A DNA stretch of 64,000 nucleotides from assembly GCF_900103485.1 (NCBI RefSeq), contig NZ_FNHW01000001.1, positions 1,859,201 to 1,923,200 of the forward strand, written 5' to 3'. Source of the DNA: Fictibacillus solisalsi. Its GTDB lineage: Bacteria > Bacillota > Bacilli > Bacillales > Fictibacillaceae. This document shows, piece after piece, positions 57,833 to 64,000 of this stretch. A program made the translations under genes and the position numbers. The notes beneath the pieces are model-generated. The model was not told the DNA's origin. It made no database searches and was given only the letters and a program-made list of their open reading frames with translations. Position 1 is the stretch's first letter. Each line of letters starts with the position of its first letter.

Positions 57833-58235
57833 ACTCTCAACGTGCCACATGCGTCCGAAGCTTGGTGCTATCCCTCTTGAATAGCTCTCGATCGCCTTGA
57901 CAGCCCGATGGTCCCAATGGAAATTAAGTCTTCCGTATCTTCCCCTGTATTCTCAAATTTCTTCACGATATGTGCGTGCAACCAACCGCAAGTTGTGTTC
58001 GATCAGTTTGCTTCTGGACACCTCGTCTCCCTCGGCCATCCGTTTTAAGTATTCTTTTTCCTCGTTTTCAGAGAGGGGCTGCGGAAACGCTTTGTTTTTC
58101 ACATACGAGACAAACAGCATGACTTCTTTGAAAAAGTACCCTAATACAACAAGCAAACCCGGACATTCAGACACCTCCCGGCGGTTTTTTCGTACTCTTA
58201 TCTGTATGCCGGGTTGGGCTTGTTAGGTGTCTGTT
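57816..58235 (-). pseudogene. sigK: sigK 5' half, copy 2 (degenerate)
   Basis: This copy matches the intact sigK from the upstream promoter region (up to GGTGTCTGT at about 58235) to codons NEILM, then leaves it. It carries an extra base near 58156, a GTGC insertion near 57975, a small deletion near 57900 and a stop replacing the Glu of ENEILM, so it is dead. The non-coding upstream part is nearly identical to that of intact sigK, so the duplication is not ancient or has been kept alike by recombination. Confidence 0.92.
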
Positions 58236-58829
58236 CCAAAATGGAATTGATGGCAACACATTAACAATATCTCAAACTAAAAACTATACATAAGGTGAGG
58301 GATACTTTCGAGGAGAATTTACATTTTTTGTAAACATCAGAAAGGAAACGCAAAATACGAGGCGGCTTTGTGGGGGGATTCAATCTGCCAGACTGTATTC
58401 AAGTAACATTTGAACGCTTTTCACATTTGTTCCTCCCTAGCGACCCAAAAATGGTATATCATGCTCAGTAGTAATTTGTTAAAATTCACCATTTGAAAAT
58501 TGAAAAGAAAGCTCTAGAAGATAAAAACACTTAAAGCTCTCCCTCCTCCATACATCGTATAGACAATAACCGATGTCTATAAAAAACATACTAAGATTAG
58601 TATGTTTTAATTTCTCCGAATTTCCCTTCTTATCTAAAACAAATGGTACGCACTTAATCGCCTCCGAAGGCAAGTCTAATAGTAGTTAGAGCGATGTAAA
58701 AAATACATTAAGACAGGAACCTGTTGCAACCTCCCTTTGCAGTAAGTAACAATTTGGACAATAGAAATTATAATTGATTGAAATGGAAAACTAACGTTAA
58801 TACTGTGGTTGAGAAAGGAGTTGACTCTT
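58236..58829. other. non-coding left part of island 2
   Basis: No convincing gene is seen in these 594 bp. Short frames exist on both strands but lack ribosome-binding sites or recognisable content. The region is AT-rich and likely holds decayed sequence. Confidence 0.4.
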
Positions 58830-58955
58830 TTGGCTGAGGAAAGAAGTGAAAAACCGAATGAAATTACTAACCATATGGATGATGAACAACTATTCATGGT
58901 TGTTAAAAAAACCTATGAACATATAGAAGTTATTAAATACCAGGATGATAAATAG
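58830..58955 (+). CDS. Unknown 41-residue acidic protein
   Basis: TTG start 9 bp after AAAGGAG, reading MAEERSEKPNEITNHMDDEQ and then LFMVVKKTYEHIEVIKYQDD plus K. It is hydrophilic and charged with one amphipathic helix. No family recognised. It precedes the thioesterase gene by 63 bp on the same strand. Confidence 0.5.
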   Translation: MAEERSEKPNEITNHMDDEQLFMVVKKTYEHIEVIKYQDDK

Positions 58956-59018
58956 TTCCAATGCCTATTTCAGGAAACTGCTAACTTCCTATAAAAAGAA
59001 AAGAAAGGTCGTTATTTT

Positions 59019-59531
59019 ATGATAGATCAAAAAAAATGCAGGGATTCTTTTGTAGTAAAAACGAGCATTGTATTACCACCTGATACAAACAATCATGGAA
59101 CGTTGTTTGGTGGAAAACTAATGGCTTATATAGATGATGTAGCTTCAATTGCCGCAATGCGCCATTCCCGTAAAAATACTGTTACAGCTTCGACTGATTC
59201 TGTAGACTTCTTGCACCCTATTCATGTCAGTCATGCCGTCTGTCTAGAGGCTTTTGTTACATATGCAGGCAGAACATCAATGGAAGTATTTGTTAAAGTA
59301 ATAGCAGAGGACTTACTATCAGGAGAACGGAATGTATGCGCACTTTCTTTTTTAACCATGGTCGCAGTTGATCAAGACGGTAAGCCTACCCACGTTCCAA
59401 AAGTCATTCCAGAAACGGATGAGGAAAAAGGATTATTCAATTCTGCAGCGGAGAGAGCAGCGAACCGAAAAAAAAGAAGAAAAGAAAGTGGGAACCTGGC
59501 AAAGGACTTCGGTACCGGTTTGCCATGGTGA
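59019..59531 (+). CDS. Acyl-CoA thioesterase (hot-dog fold)
   Basis: A 170-residue YkhA/YciA-type thioesterase. The family signature is NNHGTLFGGKLMAYIDDVAS with the catalytic Asp, followed by FLHPIHVSHAVCLEAFVTYAGRTSMEVFV. It hydrolyses acyl-CoA esters. The C-terminal tail is basic (ANRKKRRKESGN). It lies in island 2 and may be a second copy of a chromosomal ykhA-like gene. Confidence 0.9.
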   Translation: MIDQKKCRDSFVVKTSIVLPPDTNNHGTLFGGKLMAYIDDVASIAAMRHSRKNTVTASTDSVDFLHPIHVSHAVCLEAFVTYAGRTSMEVFVKVIAEDLLSGERNVCALSFLTMVAVDQDGKPTHVPKVIPETDEEKGLFNSAAERAANRKKRRKESGNLAKDFGTGLPW

Positions 59532-59783
59532 AAAGCCTGATCCTTAATTAGAATGCATATTTGCAGCCTTACTGATCTCGTTAAGTTAATGTAAATAATT
59601 CAAGTTGTCATGTAGCAATCCTTTGCTTCTAACGAGAAGACTGGCTTTTCCTTTGCTCATTTTTGATTAAGTCAAGGCTACTTATGACAAGTTACGATAG
59701 AGTCGTAAAAGGTAGCTCAGAGGTATTCGCTTCAAAGGAAATAAAGAAGAATATGAATTTTAACAATAGTGACCTGTGCCTCT
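59532..59783. other. intergenic region before the IS3 remnant
   Basis: No gene, terminator or known repeat was recognised in these 252 bp, apart from a weak inverted pairing around CTTATGACAAGTTACG. Confidence 0.3.
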
Positions 59784-60520
59784 TTGAACTGCACCCCAAA
59801 TTTTAGACACACTCTAAAATTTTGGAGGTGCTTTTCTTTTGGCTAAATTTTCGAAGGAAGAAAAATGTTGGAAGCGGTAAAACGGTATTAAAAGCGAGTG
59901 AGGGACTTGGGCCTATTGCCAAAGAGATAGGCGCGAATAAAAGGAGCCTCCAATACTGGGTGAAAAGATACGAATACCATGGCGAACGTGCTTTTATCAA
60001 ATGCAATCCAAATTATTCCGTAGACTTTAAACTAGACGTACTTACCTATATGAACGAACATGGGACGTCTTTCTTTGAAACAGCTGCGTTCTTTAATCTA
60101 ATACTCCTCTTTTGGACTGGCAAAACAGAGTAAAAACGCTGGGATGGGCTGCCCTACAATTTTTTTAAAAAAGCCCTCCAACAGGAGCTAGAAGCGTTAC
60201 GTATGGAAAATGCGTATTTAAAAAAGTTGAATGCCTTAGTTCAAAACAAAGAAAAATCACCAAACGAGACAAAGCGCAAGTAGTCTATGAGTTAGGGCAT
60301 GAATTTCCGGTTTATCCAGCTCGCAGAAATTCTACGCAGTTCCTATTATTATTGGTTGAAATATAAGATCGTCCCGATCCGGATGCGGAGTTAAAGAAAC
60401 GGATACAGGCGATTTATGATGGCCAGACCTAGTGAATCAAAAAAGGTGCAGCGTCTCCTTGATGTCTAAGTTCATTGCGAATCCGCCGATAGCCAAACGA
60501 TCACTTTATTTTGCAATCGG
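59784..60520 (+). mobile_element. Degenerate IS3-family (IS150-like) insertion sequence
   Basis: The left end shows TGAACTGCACCCCAAATTTT, a terminal repeat typical of the group. OrfA is readable in pieces: GLGPIAKEIGANKRSLQYWV and VDFKLDVLTYMNEHGTSFFE, then LQQELEALRMENAYLKKLN. OrfB is represented by KRIQAIYD and VQRLLDV only. Just after, GYRRIRNELR, which belongs between these two, is found on the minus strand (about 60466-60498), so a small internal inversion or deletion occurred. The element is inactive and the right end was not identified. Confidence 0.8.
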
Positions 60521-60791
60521 ACCCGTTAGCTTAATAAATAAAGCCGTCTTATTTGGCAGTTGGATTCTACTGATCCCATAAATATGTAACAGTAAACTTA
60601 AGTGTACTTTAAAAGCCTATTTTCTCGGAGGTAGGCTTCTTTATGGTTATTGCTCATTTGTCACATTTATAGTACCAAGTGAGGTAAAAAAAATAACGCA
60701 TTTTTTTAGGTATGTTTTCACCATCTTCCATATTTCTACATAGTATATTGAGAGATTAAGAGTTTCTCTCTTTTTCTCAAAATGTTTACTA
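60521..60791. other. region between IS remnant and Ena-like operon
   Basis: No gene is seen. AAGCCTA and TAGGCTT (60613-60638) form a weak hairpin. It must hold the promoter of the Ena-like pair, but a sigma-K -10 (CATA-N3-TA) could not be placed with certainty. Confidence 0.35.
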
Positions 60792-60836
60792 GAGGGTTTT
60801 TAAAGCCCTCGATGGACAGGCTTTGCTGCTCTGTCC
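60792..60836 (+). promoter_or_regulatory. two leader hairpins before the Ena-like genes
   Basis: GAGGG-N9-CCCTC at 60792-60810 and GGACAG-N11-CTGTCC at 60814-60836 stand next to each other directly upstream of GGGAGGAAAAAG. They may stabilise a highly expressed late-sporulation mRNA. This role is inference. Confidence 0.5.
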
Positions 60837-60854
60837 GAAGGGAGGAAAAAGAAA

Positions 60855-61220
60855 ATGTCTTCTAAAGACGATCGAAATTGCAATGTGGGAACGCATATCA
60901 TCGGGGGCCCGGAAACGGGGGCAGGTACGATTTTTCCTATCTCTACTGGTTTGACTACCATATTTGAAGATCAGACCAATAATCACAATAAAACATTGAT
61001 CAATATCCAAAACGATGTGGGAGCTCCCATTGTAGTCAACATCAATACAAGAGAATGTGGAGGGCCCATCGTATTTACGCTTAATCCTGGACAAAGGCGT
61101 GTCTTCCAAGTAGAGGATTTTGAAAGTTTGACCGTTACGGTGACGGCGACAGCATCCGGCATCATCCTTTTATCTGTGCAAAAAACATTCTGTATCTGTT
61201 GTGAGGAGGAAGAGAATTGA
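60855..61220 (+). CDS. Ena-like (DUF3992-like) spore appendage candidate 1
   Basis: A 121-residue protein rich in beta-prone Thr/Val/Ile with no signal peptide. It shares with the next gene the pattern NHNKTLINIQN, LNPGQRRVFQVEDFESLTV and the end QKTFCICCEEEE. Size, beta-sandwich character and a Cys cluster resemble S-type endospore appendage subunits, which link by disulfides, but there the Cys cluster is at the N-terminus, so the assignment is tentative. ATG after GGGAGGAAAAAG. Confidence 0.55.
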   Translation: MSSKDDRNCNVGTHIIGGPETGAGTIFPISTGLTTIFEDQTNNHNKTLINIQNDVGAPIVVNINTRECGGPIVFTLNPGQRRVFQVEDFESLTVTVTATASGIILLSVQKTFCICCEEEEN

Positions 61221-61627
61221 GTTGCAAAGACCATAAAAAATGCCACACGGAAACCCATACCTTTGGGAACGAAAACATAGCCACTAGTAATGGGGTATTT
61301 AATCTTGATCCTGGAGAGAACCCTATTTTTGATGATGTCACTTGTAATCACAATAAAACATTGGTCGACATCAACAACCTCTCTACTGGCGTGATTACCA
61401 TCACCATTCGTACAAGAGGTTGTCACCGAGACATTACTGAAATGCTTGGTGCTGGGCTAAGACGCGTGTTCCAAGTAGAGGATTTTGAAAGTTTAACAAT
61501 TAATTCGCAAGTCGCTGGTGCCGTAAACGTGATTGTTCAAAAAACGTTCTGTATTTGCTGTGAAGAAGAAAAAGAAGAAAGCTCTAGCTCTAGTTCTAGC
61601 TCTAGTTCTAGCTCAAGCTCTAGCTAA
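61217..61627 (+). CDS. Ena-like (DUF3992-like) spore appendage candidate 2
   Basis: A 136-residue paralog of the preceding gene, translationally coupled: its TTG start overlaps the previous stop (TTGA). Shared blocks are CNHNKTLVDINN, RRVFQVEDFESLTI and QKTFCICCEEEK. The C-terminus is a pure serine tail of 17 residues coded by AGCTCT/AGTTCT repeats. A Ser tail could be a glycosylation target, and a GT8 gene lies 0.6 kb downstream. It may be a minor or capping subunit. Confidence 0.55.
   Translation: MSCKDHKKCHTETHTFGNENIATSNGVFNLDPGENPIFDDVTCNHNKTLVDINNLSTGVITITIRTRGCHRDITEMLGAGLRRVFQVEDFESLTINSQVAGAVNVIVQKTFCICCEEEKEESSSSSSSSSSSSSSS
61579..61625 (+). repeat. AGCTCT-type tandem repeat coding a serine tail
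   Basis: Six-base units AGCTCT, AGTTCT and AGCTCA follow each other up to the stop codon. Change in unit number would lengthen or shorten the serine tail without a frame change. Confidence 0.8.
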
Positions 61628-61732
61628 CGCTCATTCAGGTTTACTTCCTGATGAAACATCTATGTACAATTTTTTAGTAATTAGTAGTTTATCCATACCA
61701 ACGTCTCTCTATATGCATTTAACGAGTATGAG

Positions 61733-62017
61733 GTGCATTTAAATGGCAGAAAAAAAGAAATCCCGAAAAAAGATTATTGTGAACCGGAATATATTGTTAA
61801 AGACGAATATACCGAAAAAGAAGTAACATTCGTTCACCCTATCATCCATATTGAGAGAGAGCATATCAAATATGTCCCTCGCCATGTCTATAAAGAAGAA
61901 TCAATATATGAGCTCATAGACCCTGGCTTTCCAAAATGTAATTGCAAAAAGAAAAAGAAGAAAGAATTTGATGAGTCCAGTTCCATCCCCCGCAAAAAAA
62001 AATGCCCCTTTCCATAA
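61733..62017 (+). CDS. Spore coat-like protein (tentative)
   Basis: A 94-residue protein with the block VTFVHPIIHIEREHIKYVPR followed by a Cys/Lys-rich tail (CNCKKKKKKEF, KKKCPFP). HP..H-type and Lys/Cys-rich sequences are usual in coat proteins such as the CotD group. The best Shine-Dalgarno and ATG (GAGGTG, ATG at 61743, MAEKKKSRKK) are out of frame with this body by one base; a run of A near 61767 may have lost or gained a base. So either the GTG at 61733 is used or the gene is frameshifted. Confidence 0.45.
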   Translation: MHLNGRKKEIPKKDYCEPEYIVKDEYTEKEVTFVHPIIHIEREHIKYVPRHVYKEESIYELIDPGFPKCNCKKKKKKEFDESSSIPRKKKCPFP

Positions 62018-62040
62018 GTAAACGCGTTAAGGACAGCTAC

Positions 62041-62084
62041 GATCTTCAGCTAGCGCACCCATTAGTTTAAGTGTAATCCTTCAC
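62041..62084 (+). repeat. 44-bp dispersed repeat, copy B
   Basis: It starts GATCTTCAGCTAGCGCACCC and continues to CCTTCAC; partner of copy A at 53821-53864. Confidence 0.75.
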
Positions 62085-62227
62085 GATCCCTGCTACAAAT
62101 CCAATCCATAATAATTATTCTTCCGGAATCAAGTAAGAAAACATGCATTATTATTCAAGAAAAGCGCCTTATTGTGAAAGATAAAATTATTCAATAAGGG
62201 GAATAGAATATATTGGAAGGTGAAAAA

Positions 62228-62980
62228 ATGGAAGAAATTCACATTGTAGTAGCTACAAACAATCGCTATGCAAAACCTTTGGCAGTTATGTTAAATTCGC
62301 TTTTTAAGAACAAGATTTCAAAGAATACCATTAGTATTTATATCCTCTACAGCCGTCTATCGAAAAAGAATGAATATAAATTGAGTGAAATTGCCAATAA
62401 ATTTAATTTTAAAGTCCAATTTTTAAGATTAGAAAAATCACTATACAGTAATTATCCATTGATTGACTACTTAACGGCGGAAGCCTACTATCGAATTTTT
62501 ATACCAGATTTATTAGAAAAAAAAATTAAGAAAGCAATATATTTGGACTGCGATATAATAATTAAAGAGGACTTATCTAAATTATGGGAAATTGATATTG
62601 AAAATTATTTTTTAGCTGCAGTCAGAGACGACCTTGCTAAATATAGATATACAGACCTCTCCATTCCAGTAGGTTGTTATTTTAATTCTGGTGTTTTGTT
62701 AATTAACCTGCAAAAATGGAGGGAAAATCATATATCAGACAAAGTTATCAAATTCATTAGAAAAAATCCAGATAAAATCCTTTGGGCGGATCAGGATGCT
62801 CTTAATGCGATATTATACGACAAATGGCTAATGCTAGATCCTAAATGGAATTATCAAGCAAATTCTTTACAACTTATGGAACCATCCATTATTCATTATG
62901 TTGGTTTTAACAAACCCTGGAAGAAAAATCACCCATTTCGGAATGAATATCATAAATACTCAGCCACAACTCCATGGTAA
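62228..62980 (+). CDS. Glycosyltransferase family 8 protein
   Basis: A 250-residue GT8 enzyme: start IHIVVATNNRYAKPLAVMLN, the metal-binding DxD in KAIYLDCDIIIKEDLSKLW and the later YFNSGVLLINLQKWRE and DQDALNAIL motifs, ending HYVGFNKPWKK. It transfers glucose or galactose from a nucleotide sugar to an unknown acceptor. The ATG at 62228 follows GGAAGGTG. Being downstream of Ena-like and coat-like genes, it may decorate the spore surface, by inference. Confidence 0.9.
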   Translation: MEEIHIVVATNNRYAKPLAVMLNSLFKNKISKNTISIYILYSRLSKKNEYKLSEIANKFNFKVQFLRLEKSLYSNYPLIDYLTAEAYYRIFIPDLLEKKIKKAIYLDCDIIIKEDLSKLWEIDIENYFLAAVRDDLAKYRYTDLSIPVGCYFNSGVLLINLQKWRENHISDKVIKFIRKNPDKILWADQDALNAILYDKWLMLDPKWNYQANSLQLMEPSIIHYVGFNKPWKKNHPFRNEYHKYSATTPW

Positions 62981-63545
62981 TAACAACTGTATCTACTTAT
63001 GATACGGCTCACCGCACCTATTTAACCCCCGGTTATTAAACATGAACAAAGGATCCCCTATTGAAATGGGCATCCTGTTCGGGTGCAAACAAAGTGCTTA
63101 ATTAAAAATCCGCTCACTAATCAATCGAAAAAAATCCGTCCACTCTCTTGAAACTCGGTTTATATCCTGTAATCATCTGGGTTACGTTTCCATATAGGAG
63201 CGGATAAATCGTCAGACTGGACATCATCAACGTGATGAGGGACGGATCTAACTCTTTTGGAACCAAGCCCAAATCTTATTTCAACCTCATATCCCGACAT
63301 ATGATTGAAGTACCAGCTTTCTTCTTTCCTCAACATTTGAGTTTCAGGAATGGAATCAATCACTTCCCAGGCTGTAAATTTCAAAATAGCCAACCGCTTT
63401 GAAGATCCTTATGAAATTCAAATGGGAGACTTGCTGGAAGTTCCGGACTGCTTTATAATCAAACCTTTACATCCTCCTCTATTAAAAAGAGCAAGCAATC
63501 GAAAATATAAGTGAACAAGTCTAGTCCACTTGAACAAAAACCATA
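62981..63545. other. region between GT8 gene and sigK copy 3
   Basis: Only weak candidates are present: a 77-residue minus frame and a plus-strand open stretch reading RFEDPYEIQMGDLLEVPDCF at about 63396-63455, which looks protein-like but has no start or recognised family. The region is probably decayed. Confidence 0.35.
63160..63393 (-). CDS. Unknown 77-residue protein (doubtful)
   Basis: A TTG-start frame MAILKFTAWEVIDSIPETQM with WYFNHMSGYEVEIRFGLGSK further on. The ribosome-binding site is weak and no family is recognised. Composition is protein-like, so it may be a fragment of a larger decayed gene. Confidence 0.3.
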   Translation of the reverse strand: MAILKFTAWEVIDSIPETQMLRKEESWYFNHMSGYEVEIRFGLGSKRVRSVPHHVDDVQSDDLSAPIWKRNPDDYRI

Positions 63546-63777
63546 TTATAACGATAGTGAAAAAGGCTCGGCGTTAGCTGTAGTCTTTTTACTGTATCGA
63601 GTCTTAAGATTTTTCCAATCATTATTACTTAAATTTGAAATCTCATGGCTAAACCACTCCAACTGATTCCATGACCAGCAAAAACCTGGAGAGTAGATAT
63701 AAATAAAAAAAGCACCCATCTTTATAGGTGCAATTGAATGTTGCCCATTAACTATAATGTATTTTTCATGCAACATT

Positions 63778-63799
63778 ATTGACATTAGAATCTCATTTT
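63778..63799 (-). other. attR-like junction at sigK copy 3
   Basis: ATTGACATTAGAATCTCATT, nearly the same as the junction of copy 2 (57811-57832), with the AATGA core at 63797-63793. Left of it is island 2, right of it sigK sequence. Confidence 0.6.
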
Positions 63800-64000
63800 C
63801 CACACAACGGGCCGCATAGAGCATGCTTAGTTCCCTTCCCTCTTGAATAACTCTCAATCGCCTTGATCAGCCCAATGGTCCCGATGGAAATCAAATCTTC
63901 TGTAACTTCCCCTGTATTCTCAAATTTCTTCACGATATGTGCAACCAACCGCAAGTTGTGTTCGATCAGTTTGCTTCTGGCCTCCTGGTCTCCCTCGGCC
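63783..64000 (-). pseudogene. sigK: sigK 5' half, copy 3 (cut by window edge)
   Basis: From the window edge leftward the translation reads [20 protein letters not shown] and continues as sigma-K region 2 to SYSRGKGTK, then a small deletion near 63822 shifts the frame; [11 protein letters not shown] follows in the next frame and sigK homology ends. The frame continues into unrelated sequence (to 63546). It differs from intact sigK by several silent changes, more than copy 2, so it may be the oldest copy. Its start lies outside the window. Confidence 0.9.

Overview
The window is chromosomal DNA from an endospore-forming, naturally competent-type Bacillaceae (Firmicutes). Evidence: near-complete synteny with the Bacillus subtilis dnaG-to-sigK region, dedicated sporulation genes (gpr, yqfC, yqfD, sda, sigK), the comE locus, a CIRCE element, a sigma-W-type promoter and strong Shine-Dalgarno sequences with many GTG/TTG starts. 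No rRNA, tRNA or CRISPR array was seen. The exact species cannot be read from the sequence.

Positions 1-39.7 kb are an ordered housekeeping block, mostly on the minus strand: dnaG (5' end), yqxD, ppsR, ccpN, recO, yqzL, era, cdd, dgkA, ybeY, pgpH, phoH, yqfD, yqfC, a small membrane protein, floA, nfeD, yqeY, rpsU, deoC, mtaB, rsmE, prmA, dnaJ, dnaK, grpE, hrcA, hemW, lepA, yqxA, gpr, rpsT, holA, yqzM, comEC, comEB, comEA, comER, yqeM, rsfS, yqeK, nadD, yhbY, aroE, yqeH, yqeG. Three genes usually found in these blocks are missing: glyQS between ccpN and recO, spoIIP between gpr and yqxA, and (further right) mrpB between mrpA and mrpC.

Positions 39.8-52.9 kb hold sda behind a cluster of DnaA boxes, a Mrp Na+/H+ antiporter operon (A,C,D,E,F,G), pssA, pepF, a 24-residue membrane peptide gene, an Nramp Mn2+ transporter with an MntR-like operator, a SulP anion transporter with a structured leader, and a frameshifted PD-(D/E)XK nuclease-like gene.

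Positions 52.9-64 kb are the most unusual part. An intact sigK is followed, in the direction upstream of its own promoter, by two further partial copies of the sigK 5' half in the same orientation. Both partial copies stop matching at the codons where skin-type sigK-intervening elements are known to insert. The blocks between the copies carry accessory genes: an SDR oxidoreductase with an AraC-type regulator, a broken tyrosine recombinase, DUF5412 and YmaF proteins; then a thioesterase, a broken IS3-family element, two Ena-like (DUF3992-like) spore-appendage candidates, a coat-like protein and a GT8 glycosyltransferase. The arrangement fits repeated integration at the sigK attachment site by elements that carry a replacement sigK 5' end, so that sigK is rebuilt each time and the old 5' half is pushed outward. 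The islands seem to collect spore-surface genes next to the late mother-cell sigma factor.
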